Shown: positions 32,577 to 42,884, numbered from the stretch's first letter. The stretch is DNA of 64,000 nucleotides from Plantactinospora soyae (GCF_014874095.1 NZ_JADBEB010000001.1:6634001-6698000), one strand, 5' to 3'. Program-made: numbers and translations. Notes: generated by a model from the sequence alone, not told the origin.

Positions 32577-34758
32577 GGCTGAACCCGGCGCAGCCCTGAC
32601 GGACGACCCCGCCTCGACCGACGGCGCCTCGACCGACCCCGCCTCGACCGACGGTGCCGCGTCGACACAACCCGGCGAAGGGGGTACGTCGGAGCCGGGC
32701 GTTGCGTCGTACGGACGGACGGAGTTGCGGGCGTTGGTGGAGGTGCTGGCGCTCTGCGGCCTCGTCATCACCCAACCGCTGCTCGACGTCACCGGAAAGA
32801 GTCCCGACTTCTTCCTCTTCCACGGTGCCGGCAGGGTGGACATCCTGCTGCTGGTCGCGGTCTACACCCTGGTACCGCCGCTGCTGCTCTGGGGCGTCGG
32901 CGCGGTGACCGGGCTGCTGGTCCGCCGGATCGCCGGTGCGGTACCCGGCCGGGTGGTCCGAACCGGGGTGCACACGGTGACCCTGGCGCTGCTGCTCGCC
33001 GCGTTGGCGATCCAGGTGGGCAAGCAGCTGTCCGGCCTGCGGGGACTGCCACTGGTGCTGATCGCGGTGGCGGTCGGCGCCGCCGGGGCGTACGTCTACC
33101 GGCGCTGGCAGGTGACCGGTCAGGTGCTCCGGGTCGCCGCGGTCGGGCCGCTGGTCTTCGTACTGCTCTTCGTCTTCGCCTCGCCGGCCTCGGCGGTGGT
33201 GCTGCCGGGCGCCCGCTCGACGGCCGGGCCGGGCGGTGCCGGGGCCGCGAACGCCCACCCGCCGGTGGTGATGATAATCCTGGACGAGTTCCCACTGGTC
33301 TCATTGCTGGACGCCGACGGTGCGATCGACGCCCGCCGGTACCCGAACTTCGCCAGGCTGGCCGGGGAGTCGACCTGGTACCGGAACGCGACCGGGGTGA
33401 GCGGCTACACCCCGTACGCGCTGCCGGCGATGTTGACCGGTCGGTACCCGGCGGAGAAGCAGGCGCCACACCACTCGAGGTACCCGGACAACCTGTTCAC
33501 CGCCTTCGGCGGCCCATACGAGATCCAGGCGCAGGAGAGCATCACCCAGCTCTGCCCGCCGAGGCAGTGCCCGGACCGGGACGGCTCGGCCCGAGGCGGC
33601 CTGCCGACGCTGCTCCGGGAGAGCGCCACCCTGCTGGAACAGATCGTCTCGCCGAGCGAGGTCGGTCAACGTGACCCGGAGGATTCGTACCGGGAGGTCA
33701 CCCGACGGGAGGTCGGCGCGGACGACAGGCCGGTCGCCCCGACGGACCCGCAGTTCCGGTGGGGCGCCCTGGACGAGAACCAGCCGGCCCGGTTCGCCGA
33801 CTTCCTCGACACCCTCCGCCCCGCGCAGCGGCCGACGCTGCACTTCCTGCACCTGCTGCTGCCGCACTCGCCGTGGAACTACCTGCCGTCGGGAATCCGG
33901 TACGAGTCCCCGGACGGGATGCCCAACGACGGTCAGGGCTGGGTCGAACTGGCCCACCGGCGGCACCTGCTCCAACTGGAGTACACCGACCGGCTGCTCG
34001 GCGAGACGCTGCGCCGACTCGACGACACCGGCCTGTACGACGACGCCCTGGTGGTGCTCACCGCCGATCACGGTGTCAGCTTCACCCCGGGGTCGCAGGG
34101 GCGCGGTCTCGGCGCGGTGAACCGGGCGCCGGGCGAGGTGCTCTGGGTTCCCATGTTCGTCAAGCGGCCGGGTCAGCGGGCCGGTGCGGTCGACGACCGG
34201 AGCTGGGAGCACGTCGACCTGCTGCCGACCGTGGCCGACATCGCCGGGGTCGAGGTGCCGTGGCGTACCGACGGGATCTCGGCGCTGCGGACCACCCGGG
34301 AGCCGGGCGACAAGCACTATTACGACCAGCCGGGCGATCCGCAGCTGGTACCCGGCGGCGTCTTCGCGGACGTGGTCGGCGGGCGGGCGCGACCGGTCCT
34401 GCCGGCACAGCCGCTGCCCGAACTGATCGGTCGGAACGTCGCCGAACTGTCCGTCGGTCCGGCGGCCGGATCGGTGACGGTGCGGAACCGGACCGATTTC
34501 GATCAGATCGAGCAGGGCGGCGGACGGTTGCCGGCGCTGGTCTACGGCACGGTGCCGGACGCGGTGCCCAACGGCACCCTGCTCGCGGTCGCGGTCAACG
34601 GCCGGATCGGCGCGGTCGCGCCGGTGGTCGCCCCGGACCCGGGCGGGCAGCGGTTCGCGGCCCTGTTGCCGGACGAGTCGCTGTTCACCCCGGGCCGGAA
34701 CACCCTGCAGGTGTTCCAGGCCGCCGAGGGATCCGTGCTGCGCCCGCTGCGCTTCTGA
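32569..34758 (+). CDS. Membrane sulfatase/phosphotransferase-like protein
   Basis: 729 residues from GTG 32569, overlapping the methyltransferase stop. An acidic head with repeats of ASTDG/ASTDP leads to five or so membrane helices (about 50-215). The extracytoplasmic domain has the alkaline-phosphatase-superfamily metal sites: VVMIILDEFP (about 234), GYTPYALPAMLTGRYPAE (about 278, with Thr as the likely nucleophile, as in phosphoglycerol or phosphoethanolamine transferases), FLHLLLPHSPWNYLP and VVLTADHGVSF (about 497). Predicted to transfer or remove phospho/sulfo groups on a surface lipid or glycan. Substrate unknown. Confidence 0.88.
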   Translation: MAEAEPGAALTDDPASTDGASTDPASTDGAASTQPGEGGTSEPGVASYGRTELRALVEVLALCGLVITQPLLDVTGKSPDFFLFHGAGRVDILLLVAVYTLVPPLLLWGVGAVTGLLVRRIAGAVPGRVVRTGVHTVTLALLLAALAIQVGKQLSGLRGLPLVLIAVAVGAAGAYVYRRWQVTGQVLRVAAVGPLVFVLLFVFASPASAVVLPGARSTAGPGGAGAANAHPPVVMIILDEFPLVSLLDADGAIDARRYPNFARLAGESTWYRNATGVSGYTPYALPAMLTGRYPAEKQAPHHSRYPDNLFTAFGGPYEIQAQESITQLCPPRQCPDRDGSARGGLPTLLRESATLLEQIVSPSEVGQRDPEDSYREVTRREVGADDRPVAPTDPQFRWGALDENQPARFADFLDTLRPAQRPTLHFLHLLLPHSPWNYLPSGIRYESPDGMPNDGQGWVELAHRRHLLQLEYTDRLLGETLRRLDDTGLYDDALVVLTADHGVSFTPGSQGRGLGAVNRAPGEVLWVPMFVKRPGQRAGAVDDRSWEHVDLLPTVADIAGVEVPWRTDGISALRTTREPGDKHYYDQPGDPQLVPGGVFADVVGGRARPVLPAQPLPELIGRNVAELSVGPAAGSVTVRNRTDFDQIEQGGGRLPALVYGTVPDAVPNGTLLAVAVNGRIGAVAPVVAPDPGGQRFAALLPDESLFTPGRNTLQVFQAAEGSVLRPLRF

Positions 34759-35051
34759 CGTCGACGAGCCGAGCCGCCGGGACCGCAGGAGGTTCCGGCG
34801 GTGCCGGGTGCCGGGTGCCGGCCCTGCCCGCCCGCGCCCGTTGCTTCCGGTCCGTTCGTGGGAAGACCAGATTCGGGTACGCGCCCGGCTGGTTGATGCC
34901 CCGACTAGCAGGTTGCGGCGAGGTCGCAAACCTGTGTCCGGCGTGATGCATCACTCACCGGACGACCACCCCGGGTGCTCCGCTACCCTGCACGATTACC
35001 GTAAAAAGTGAAGGCAATTCAGCGTAGATTCGCCGGCGAAGCGAGGATCAC
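34759..35051 (+). promoter_or_regulatory. Upstream region of citrate synthase
   Basis: 293 bp. Holds a short GGTGCCGGGTGCCGG tandem (about 34800-34819) and, near the gene, an AT-richer leader ATTACCGTAAAAAGTGAAGG whose AAGTGAAGG resembles a ribosome binding site but lies 40 bp from the start. No open frame here looks like a protein. A promoter is expected but not pinned down. Confidence 0.3.
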
Positions 35052-36335
<1,284 letters not shown>

Positions 36336-36366
36336 TCTGATCCGGGCCCGTTCGGGTCTGGCCGTC

Positions 36367-36407
36367 CGCCGGCCGTCGACGCGTATCGCGCGTCGGCGGC
36401 CGGCGGT
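36367..36407 (+). terminator. Rho-independent-like terminator of gltA
   Basis: CCGCCGGCCGTCGACGCG / CGCGTCGGCGGCCGGCGG stem (one bulge) with a short loop followed by TTTTGTT. The clearest intrinsic terminator in the window. Confidence 0.85.
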
Positions 36408-36477
36408 TTTGTTGTGCCAGGTGACCGGTGCCGCGCTCTGGGTCGGACGGGCCGACGTGGGCGATGAATCGCTTTCC

Positions 36478-36502
36478 GTGTAATGGCGCTCACCTTGGGT
36501 AG
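36478..36502 (+). promoter_or_regulatory. Near-consensus SigB/F-type promoter ahead of SatP-like gene
   Basis: GTGT (36478-36481), 15-nt spacer, GGGTAG (36497-36502), one mismatch in the -35. It lies 74 bp upstream of the start. Confidence 0.4.
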
Positions 36503-36575
36503 TCGGCGGCTACGTGTCAGACCGCGTCGACGCGGTGCGAAGGCGGTGGAAACCGCCGCGTAGAAGGAGCCTGTG

Positions 36576-37304
36576 ATGACCCAAATGTCACGATCGGCAC
36601 AACCCAGCCACGACGGCGAGTTCGAATTCTGGCGCAATCACGCACAGATTTCGCTCCAGCCGGTGGCCGCGCCATCAATTCTGGGACTCTTCGGCTACGC
36701 GGGAGCCACCTTCGTCGTCGCCACGAACCTCGCCGGCTGGTACGGCGACGTCGGCACCCAGACGTTCCTGTTTCCGTTCGCCGCGCTGCTGGGCGGACTC
36801 GCGCAGTTCCTCGCCGGGATGTGGGCGTACCGGGCCCGGGACGGGCTGGCCACGGCCATGCACGGCATCTGGGGCGCGTTCTGGCTCGCCTACGGGCTGC
36901 TCTACCTGCTGATCGCCATCGGCGTACTGGTCCAACCGACGCCGTTCGTGGCGCTCGGCTTCTGGTTCGCCGCGCTCGCCGCGATCACCTGGTCGGGGGC
37001 ATTCGCCGCGTTGGCGGAGAACATCGGCCTGACCCTTGTGCTGGCGACGCTCGCCGCCGGATCCACCTGCCTGGCGGTCGGCCAGATCGCCGACATCTCC
37101 GCCTGGCGGACGGCCGGTGCCTACATCTTCATCGCCTCCTCGGTGATCGCCTGGTACACCGCCACGGCGATGATGCTGGAGGGCACCTTCCGCCGGGTCA
37201 TCCTGCCGATCGGCAAGATGCGCGGCCCGAACGTGCCGGGCCGGGAACCGCGCCAGGTCATTCAGTTCACCGCCGGCGAGCCGGGCATCAAGGTCGGCCA
37301 GTAG
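36576..37304 (+). CDS. GPR1/FUN34/YaaH (SatP)-family acetate transporter
   Basis: 242 residues from ATG 36576 (AAGGAG 6 nt before it; a GTG at 36573 is possible). Six hydrophobic helices. The family's first-helix region reads QPVAAPSILGLFGYAGATFV; the canonical NPAPLGL-type signature is altered to QPVAAPSILGL, and FLAGMWAYRARDGLATAMHG gives the second conserved region. Family members carry acetate, succinate or ammonium with protons. A GGCGGT-GGAA-ACCGCC hairpin with a GNRA loop (36542-36557) lies just before the ribosome binding site and could modulate translation. Confidence 0.85.
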   Translation: MTQMSRSAQPSHDGEFEFWRNHAQISLQPVAAPSILGLFGYAGATFVVATNLAGWYGDVGTQTFLFPFAALLGGLAQFLAGMWAYRARDGLATAMHGIWGAFWLAYGLLYLLIAIGVLVQPTPFVALGFWFAALAAITWSGAFAALAENIGLTLVLATLAAGSTCLAVGQIADISAWRTAGAYIFIASSVIAWYTATAMMLEGTFRRVILPIGKMRGPNVPGREPRQVIQFTAGEPGIKVGQ

Positions 37305-37482
37305 CCGGTCCGGCCGTGGGCGGCACGGGTTCCGGGCCATCCCGGCCCGAGCCCGGCCCGTCCCGGCCGGTGGCATCCGGGACCACGGGCCCCGGCGCTT
37401 TGAATGCGTCTTGTGTTCGTCTCGATACGGTGAGTCTGGATGGCGTCCGCGACGGGACCAGGCGAGGGCGACGGTGAGGACA

Positions 37483-38430
37483 ATGCGTGGAACACCGATG
37501 GAAATCCCCGACGAGAATGGTCGTCGCCTTCTGCCACGGTCGCTCGGCCTGCTGAGTCTCGGACTCGGTGTCGCCGCGATCGGCGCGCCGTCCCGGCTGA
37601 GCCGCCTGATCGGGATGGACGACTCGGTGGCCGCCCGGACCGTCGTACTCCCCGCCGTCGGCGCCCACGAACTGCTCTCCGCCGTCGGGCTCCTGGCCAG
37701 TCGCCATCCGTCCGGCTGGGTCTGGACCCGGGTCGCCGGGGACGCCATGGACCTGGCCGCGCTCGCCAGGGCTCTGCGGGACGGGCGGGGGCAGCGGCGG
37801 CAACGGATCGGGGCCACCATGGCGGTCGTCGCCGGCATCACGGCGATCGACGTACTGGCAGGGGTGCTGAGCAGTCGGGCCGCCGGGGCGCGGCGCCGGG
37901 CCGTACGGGCCAGTGCGACGGTGACGATCAACCGGCCGGCGGACGAGGTCTACCGGTTCTGGCGGGACTTCGAGAACCTGCCCCGATTCATGTACCACCT
38001 GGAGTCGGTCCGCTCCGACGGGGACGGGCGATCGCACTGGGCCGTCAAGGCTCCGGGGGGCCGGCGGGTCGAATGGGACGCCGAGATCCTGGAGGACCAC
38101 CTCAGCGAGATGATCACCTGGCGTTCGGTCCGGGGCGCCCGGGTGCCCAACGCGGGACGGGTGCGGTTCGCCCGCGCGGCGGGCGGCCGGGGAACCGAGG
38201 TCCGGGTGGAACTGGTGTACGCCCCGCCGGGCGGCGCGGTCGGCCGGGTCATCGCGAAGCTCTTCGGCGAGGAGCCCGAGCAGCAGATCCGGGACGACCT
38301 GCGCCGGTTCAAACAGGTGATGGAGACGGGCGAGGTGGTCCGGTCGGACGGCAGCCCGGAGGGGATCTCCACCCGAGGGCAGGTGCTCCAGAAGCCGGCG
38401 CGCCCACCGGCCGCGGGGCAGCTCCGTTGA
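37483..38430 (+). CDS. SRPBCC-family protein with N-terminal membrane part
   Basis: 315 residues from ATG 37483 (GGTGAGGA upstream). Residues about 20-145 hold four weak hydrophobic helices resembling a DUF4267-type membrane module. A START/SRPBCC (cyclase/dehydrase-like) domain follows from about 147: ASATVTINRPADEVYRFWRD and FENLPRFMYHLESVRSDGDG. This ligand-binding fold with FENLPRFM is common in stress-related membrane proteins of actinobacteria. The tail is disordered. The zinc dehydrogenase begins 57 bp downstream, a frequent pairing, so they are probably cotranscribed. Confidence 0.85.
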   Translation: MRGTPMEIPDENGRRLLPRSLGLLSLGLGVAAIGAPSRLSRLIGMDDSVAARTVVLPAVGAHELLSAVGLLASRHPSGWVWTRVAGDAMDLAALARALRDGRGQRRQRIGATMAVVAGITAIDVLAGVLSSRAAGARRRAVRASATVTINRPADEVYRFWRDFENLPRFMYHLESVRSDGDGRSHWAVKAPGGRRVEWDAEILEDHLSEMITWRSVRGARVPNAGRVRFARAAGGRGTEVRVELVYAPPGGAVGRVIAKLFGEEPEQQIRDDLRRFKQVMETGEVVRSDGSPEGISTRGQVLQKPARPPAAGQLR

Positions 38431-38487
38431 TCCCACCCTCACCGTGCGCGACCTCGCGGTCCGGGCCTGACATCCCTGGAGGAGACG

Positions 38488-39660
38488 ATGAAGGCGAACT
38501 GCTGGCAGGGCCGGGAGAGCCTCGCGGTGCGGGAGGTGCCCGATCCGAAGATCATGAACGCCCGGGACGCCGTCGTACGGGTCACCAGCTCCGCCATCTG
38601 CGGCTCCGACCTGCACCTGTTCCACGGATACATCCCCACCATGAAGAAGGGCGACGTGCTCGGGCACGAGTTCATGGGCGAGGTCGTCGAGGTCGGGCCG
38701 GAGGTGCACAACCTGCGGATCGGTGACCGGGTGGTGGTGCCGTTCCCGATCGCCTGCGGCAACTGTGCCGCCTGCCAGTCCGGCCTCTACTCGGTCTGCG
38801 AGAACTCCAATCCCAATGCCGGGATCGCCGAGCGGCTGCTGGGGCACGCGCCGGGCGGCATCTACGGCTACTCGCACATGCTCGGCGGGTACGCCGGCGG
38901 TCAGGCGGAGTACGCCCGGGTGCCGTTCGCCGACATCGGCCCGATCAAGGTCGAGGACGACCTGCCGGACGAGAAGGTGCTCCTCCTCTCCGACATCTTC
39001 CCGACCGGGTACATGGGCGCCGAGATGTGCGGGATCTCCGGCGGCGAGATCATCGCGGTCTGGGGCGCGGGTGCGGTGGGCCAGTTGGCGATGCGCAGCG
39101 CGTACCTGCTCGGTGCCGAGCGGGTGATCGCGATCGACCGGATCCCGTACCGGCTGCGGATGGCCCAGGAACGGGCCGGTGCGGAGCCGTTGAACTACGA
39201 GGAGGTCGACGTCATCGAGGCGCTCCGGGAGATGACCGGCGGTCGGGGGCCGGACGCCTGCATCGACGCGGTCGGGATGGAGGGGCACCACTCGTCGGCG
39301 GTGCTGCACGGCTACGACCGGGCCAAGCAGTCCCTCCGGCTGGAGACGGACCGGCCGCACGCGCTCCGCGAGGCGATCATGAGTTGCCGCAACGGTGGAA
39401 CGGTTTCGATCATCGGCGGGTACGGCGGGTTCGTGGACAAGTTTCCGATCGGGTCGCTGATGAACCGGTCCCTGACCCTGCGCGCCGGGCAGTGCCACGT
39501 CCAGCGCTACAGCCGGATGCTGTTGGACCGGATCCGCCGGGGCGAGATCGATCCGAGCTTCGTCATCACGCACCGGCTGCGGCTCGAGGACGCGCCGATC
39601 GGGTACGAGATGTTCCGGCAGAAGCAGGACGACTGCACCAAGGTGGTGCTGAAGCTCTGA
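38488..39660 (+). CDS. Zinc-dependent alcohol/formaldehyde dehydrogenase
   Basis: 390 residues; ATG follows GGAGGAG. Medium-chain dehydrogenase. Catalytic zinc ligands: Cys in ICGSDLH (about 38), His-Glu in [12 protein letters not shown] (about 60), and structural zinc cysteines [15 protein letters not shown] (about 90-104). NAD-binding motif [12 protein letters not shown] (about 191). The insertion [20 protein letters not shown] and the long region [20 protein letters not shown] resemble glutathione-independent formaldehyde dehydrogenases. Likely detoxifies an aldehyde or alcohol; exact substrate unknown. Confidence 0.92.
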   Translation: MKANCWQGRESLAVREVPDPKIMNARDAVVRVTSSAICGSDLHLFHGYIPTMKKGDVLGHEFMGEVVEVGPEVHNLRIGDRVVVPFPIACGNCAACQSGLYSVCENSNPNAGIAERLLGHAPGGIYGYSHMLGGYAGGQAEYARVPFADIGPIKVEDDLPDEKVLLLSDIFPTGYMGAEMCGISGGEIIAVWGAGAVGQLAMRSAYLLGAERVIAIDRIPYRLRMAQERAGAEPLNYEEVDVIEALREMTGGRGPDACIDAVGMEGHHSSAVLHGYDRAKQSLRLETDRPHALREAIMSCRNGGTVSIIGGYGGFVDKFPIGSLMNRSLTLRAGQCHVQRYSRMLLDRIRRGEIDPSFVITHRLRLEDAPIGYEMFRQKQDDCTKVVLKL

Positions 39661-39678
39661 GTCCGGCCCTGTCGGACC

Positions 39679-40056
39679 TCAGCCGGGGCGCCGGGACGGC
39701 GGGTCCGGGCCGTCCGCCCCGGGCGCCGGCACCGGGTCGGCGGTGGCACCGAGCCCGGCCGGGCGGGCCCGGGCCACGATCTGGTTCAGCGCGGCGACGT
39801 GTCCGTCGAACGCGGTCAGGCCGGCGTCGGTGAGCACGACCCAGGTGCGCCGGATGCCCCGCCCCCGGTTCTCCTTGTGCACGTTGACGTAACCCGCCGC
39901 GCCCAGGGCGCTGATCTGCTTGGACAGGGCCGAGTCGCTGAGCCCGAGTTGTTCGCGCAGGTAACCGAACTCCACGGCGTCGGCGGGTGCGAGCAGGGCG
40001 ACGAGGGAGAGCCGGGTCGGTGCGTGGATCAACTCGTCGAACCGGGGCTCGGTCAT
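39679..40056 (-). CDS. Winged-helix (MarR-like) transcriptional regulator
   Basis: 125 residues. DELIHAPTRLSLVALLAPAD then FGYLREQLGLSDSALSKQIS and GYVNVHKENRGRGIRRTW form a winged helix of the HTH_34 type, small dimeric repressors. The C-terminal 30 residues are Pro-rich and disordered. Its ATG overlaps the stop of the upstream membrane-protein gene (40053-40056), so the two are translated together, the membrane protein first. Two inverted repeats just upstream of the operon are likely its binding sites. Confidence 0.88.
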   Translation of the reverse strand: MTEPRFDELIHAPTRLSLVALLAPADAVEFGYLREQLGLSDSALSKQISALGAAGYVNVHKENRGRGIRRTWVVLTDAGLTAFDGHVAALNQIVARARPAGLGATADPVPAPGADGPDPPSRRPG

Positions 40057-40604
40057 CGGGTCCCGGTCTGCGGAGGGGGCATGGTCCCGCCGGTATCGGT
40101 CCGGGCCGGAGCCGGTCCCGGACCGGTCTGCGCCGAGACCGCACCGGCGGCCGGGGGCGCTCCGTAGACCGTGCGGTACTGCCAGCGAATCATGGCGGCG
40201 AGGACCAGGGTGGACGGAACGGCGGCGAGGACCGAGGTCATCCCCTCCGCGACCACGGGTCGGAGCAGCAGCCGGGTCACGGCGAACACGGCCGCCAGGG
40301 CGACCAGCCAGGCGGCGGTGCGCAGCAGGTTGCCGGGCCGCCAGGACTCCCGGCGGTACCGGACGTTGTCGCCGACCGACCTCCTCGAGATGACGACGTG
40401 GCCGGCGATGAAGAGTGCGGCGCCGACCGCGAAGGTGAGGGGCACGGGGAACGGGAAGTCCAACCCGGCCATCGCGAGGTAGTAGCCGGCGAGCATCATC
40501 AGGGTCGCCGACCGGCCGGGGCGCTGCCGCGCCAACTCGACCCGGACCTGTCGGTCGCGGTCACGGATCTCGTCGAGCGCGATCCGGGCGTCGTCGGGTT
40601 CCAC
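40053..40604 (-). CDS. Membrane protein paired with winged-helix regulator
   Basis: 183 residues from GTG 40604 (GAGGAGG upstream). A charged head (DARIALDEIRDRDRQVRVEL) is followed by four hydrophobic helices (LMMLAGYYLAMAGL; FAVGAALFIAGHVVISRR; LLRTAAWLVALAAVFAV; LAAVPSTLVLAAMIRW) and a Pro/Gly-rich tail. I do not recognise a named family. Membrane proteins of this shape coupled to HTH_34 regulators are common in actinobacteria and of unknown function. The operon has tandem operators at 40652-40700. Confidence 0.8.
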   Translation of the reverse strand: MEPDDARIALDEIRDRDRQVRVELARQRPGRSATLMMLAGYYLAMAGLDFPFPVPLTFAVGAALFIAGHVVISRRSVGDNVRYRRESWRPGNLLRTAAWLVALAAVFAVTRLLLRPVVAEGMTSVLAAVPSTLVLAAMIRWQYRTVYGAPPAAGAVSAQTGPGPAPARTDTGGTMPPPQTGTR

Positions 40605-40651
40605 GGTCTCGTCCTCCTCGTCCGTCGACCGGTGCGGGCAGTTGACCGCAC

Positions 40652-40700
40652 CTACTTTCCAGATAAGAAAGTAGCACCTGCTTTCCATCAAGGAAAGTAG
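40652..40700. promoter_or_regulatory. Two tandem CTACTTTC/GAAAGTAG operators
   Basis: Site 1: CTACTTTC-N7-GAAAGTAG (40652-40674), perfect. Site 2: CTGCTTTCC-N5-GGAAAGTAG (40678-40700), one mismatch. Centres are 26 bp apart, so both dimers could sit on nearly the same face. They lie 48 bp upstream of the membrane protein's start. ACTTTC..GAAAGT sites are typical for HTH_34 winged-helix repressors. Confidence 0.75.
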
Positions 40701-40762
40701 CTCCGGCGGCGGATACCCGCACTCGTGGCCGGGCCCGGACGGCCGGCGGCGGGCGGCGGCAC

Positions 40763-40787
40763 GTTCGACCGCACCGGCAACGGGTAC
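40763..40787 (+). promoter_or_regulatory. Near-consensus SigB/F-type promoter ahead of prsW
   Basis: GTTC (40763-40766), 15-nt spacer, GGGTAC (40782-40787). One mismatch in each element; 40 bp upstream of the ATG. Confidence 0.4.
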
Positions 40788-40826
40788 GCGCGGAGCCCGG
40801 ACCCCGATCGATGCGGCGGAGGTGTG

Positions 40827-41792
40827 ATGGACGGCGTCGGCAGGCAGTGGACGGCGGCGGTCCCGGTCACTCCGCGCCGGCAGTGGCTGCGGATCTTCCT
40901 CGGCGGTCTGGGGCTCTGGCTCGCCACGGTCGGGGCCATCTTCCTGACCGGGAACCCGACGCTGCTACCCACGCTGGTACTGCTGGGCAGCTTCCTGGTT
41001 CCGGTGACCTTCGTGGCCTGGGCCTTCCAGCGGCGGGACACCGGCGAGGTCACCGTCTCGCTGGTCTTCGGCACCTTCCTCGCCGGCGGGGTGCTCGGGG
41101 TACTCGCCTCCGCCGTGCTGGAGTCGTACCTGCTGCGCCCGTCGGTGCTGCTGTTCCTGGGCGTCGGCCTGATCGAGGAAGCCGCCAAACTGGCCGCCCT
41201 GGCCCTGCTGACCCGGCACCTGGCAGCCAAGACCGTACGGGACGGCATGATCCTCGGCGCCGCCGTCGGCTTCGGCTTCTCGGCGCTGGAGTCGGCCGGG
41301 TACGCCTTCATCGCGCTCTTCACCGTGCAGGGGCTCTCGGTGGTGCAGGTGGTGCAGACCGAGATTCTCCGGGGCCTGGTGGCGCCGGTCGGGCACGGGC
41401 TGTGGACCGCGATCCTCGGCGGCGTGCTCTTCTCCGCGAGCAGCCGGGACCACTTCGTGGTCGGGATCCGGCTCCTGTTCGCCTATCTGGGGGTGGCGGC
41501 GCTGCACGCGCTCTGGGACGCGATGCACGTCATCGCCCTGTTCCTGACCCTGTTCCTGACCGGGACCCGGGACAACCGGGTCACCCTGGACGGTTCCCTG
41601 GGGGAGCCGACCCCGACCCAGGGGGCTTTGATGCCGGCGTTGGAAGGGCTGGGCATGGCGATCGTCGCCGTGATCGGCGTCGTCTGGCTGGTGGCGCTGT
41701 GGCGATCCGCCCAGCACGGGTCGGGGAAACCGAGGACCGGATGGCGGGTGCCGACCGGTTCCTCGTCCAGGGAAGCCGTACTGCGCCCCTGA
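40827..41792 (+). CDS. PrsW-family intramembrane metalloprotease
   Basis: 321 residues from ATG 40827 (GGAGGTG upstream). Eight or so membrane helices. PrsW motifs: GLIEEAAKLAAL (EExxK, about 117), GFGFSALESAGYAF, and later His residues in APVGHGLW and AALHALWDAMH. PrsW-type proteases can cut anti-sigma factors inside the membrane in envelope stress; no membrane anti-sigma gene is adjacent. The C-terminal ~70 codons overlap the antisense end of the DMT gene. Confidence 0.88.
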   Translation: MDGVGRQWTAAVPVTPRRQWLRIFLGGLGLWLATVGAIFLTGNPTLLPTLVLLGSFLVPVTFVAWAFQRRDTGEVTVSLVFGTFLAGGVLGVLASAVLESYLLRPSVLLFLGVGLIEEAAKLAALALLTRHLAAKTVRDGMILGAAVGFGFSALESAGYAFIALFTVQGLSVVQVVQTEILRGLVAPVGHGLWTAILGGVLFSASSRDHFVVGIRLLFAYLGVAALHALWDAMHVIALFLTLFLTGTRDNRVTLDGSLGEPTPTQGALMPALEGLGMAIVAVIGVVWLVALWRSAQHGSGKPRTGWRVPTGSSSREAVLRP

Positions 41793-42699
41793 ACCGTGCC
41801 CCGGCCCGGGCGGCCCGACGCCGGGCCCGGCCTCGGCGGCCGGTCGGGGTCGCCCGGTCGGCGGCGGCGAGCAGCAGTACGCCCCAGGCGGCGAGGCCGG
41901 CCCCGGCGAGCGCCGCGAGCGCGCCCAGGCCGCCGCCGGCGGTCCGCTCGCCGAGCAGCAGCATCGCGATCGCCGCCGAGGCGACCGGGTTGGCCAGGGT
42001 GACCGTGGCCAGCGGCGCGCCGAGACCCGCGCCCCGGTAGGCGACCTGGGACAGCAGCAGCCCGGCCGTTGCCATGCCGGCCAGCGCCACCATCAGACCG
42101 GCGGTCGACCAGAGCGGCCCGGCCCCGCCGACGAGCTGGGACACGAGCTGGGTGAGCGCGGAGGCGACCGCGAAGGCGATCCCGGCCGCAGTCGCGGTGA
42201 GCAGGCTGCGCGGCAGTGCGGACCGGCGCGTCCGCCCGGCCAGCACCAGCCCGGCGACCAGGACGGTCGCCACGCCGGTCAGGAGCCAGCCATGGCCGGT
42301 CGCGAGTTCGTGGTCGCCGGCCCCGGGCAGGGTCAACGCCAGCAGCAGGGCCAGGCCGGCGACGGTCGCGCCGGCACCGAGCCACTGCCGGCCGGTGGCC
42401 CGCCGGCCGATCGCCGCCGCCCCGATCGGCAGTGCGAGGACCAGGGTGAGGACGCCCAGCGGCTGCACCACGGAGAGCGGACCGTAGGCCAGCGCGGCCA
42501 CGTGCAGGGCCGCACCGGTGCCGTTCAGGGCCACCGAACCCCACCAGCCGGCGCGACCGAGAACGGTGGCGAGGTAGCCCCGTCCGGCGGTCGTCGTCGA
42601 CCCCGCCTGTGCGGCGAGTCGTTCCTGTAGCACCGCGGCGGCCGCGTAGGCCGCGGCCGAGGCCACCGACAAGGCAATCGCCAGTACCAGCGCGATCAC
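41581..42699 (-). CDS. DMT-superfamily transporter with long antisense-overlapping tail
   Basis: 372 residues. Ten hydrophobic helices to about residue 285 in the DMT/EamA pattern (AAYAAAAVLQERLAAQAG at the start, GPLSVVQPLGVLTLVLALPI in the first half), similar to NIPA-like or multidrug exporters. Beyond that, an Arg/Pro/Ser-rich tail of about 85 residues, most of it encoded antisense to the 3' end of prsW (212 bp overlap). The tail has no hydrophobic or structured feature and may exist only because the antisense strand constrains stops. Confidence 0.8.
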   Translation of the reverse strand: MIALVLAIALSVASAAAYAAAAVLQERLAAQAGSTTTAGRGYLATVLGRAGWWGSVALNGTGAALHVAALAYGPLSVVQPLGVLTLVLALPIGAAAIGRRATGRQWLGAGATVAGLALLLALTLPGAGDHELATGHGWLLTGVATVLVAGLVLAGRTRRSALPRSLLTATAAGIAFAVASALTQLVSQLVGGAGPLWSTAGLMVALAGMATAGLLLSQVAYRGAGLGAPLATVTLANPVASAAIAMLLLGERTAGGGLGALAALAGAGLAAWGVLLLAAADRATPTGRRGRARRRAARAGARFRGAVRLPWTRNRSAPAIRSSVSPTRAGRIATAPPARRRRSRRRSPCPALPTPASKPPGSGSAPPGNRPG

Positions 42700-42851
42700 G
42701 GTCGGCCCCCGAGACCATGAACCGTCATGACATCCATGATCCGCCCCAAATGCCGTTCTGACGTCACCCGGTGGTCGGCATCACCTGTACTCCTCCAGGC
42801 GTAGACCAGCCCCTTCCGCTTCCCCCGGAAGAGTTAGTCCCTCCGGCCATC

Positions 42852-42884
42852 GACCCCGGTCCGTCCGGCCGGCGGACCGGGGTC
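42852..42884. terminator. 12-bp hairpin upstream of DUF3817 gene
   Basis: GACCCCGGTCCG and its exact complement around a 9-nt loop, between divergent genes. As there is no convergent gene end here, it is more likely a leader structure of the DUF3817 gene than a terminator. Confidence 0.4.
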
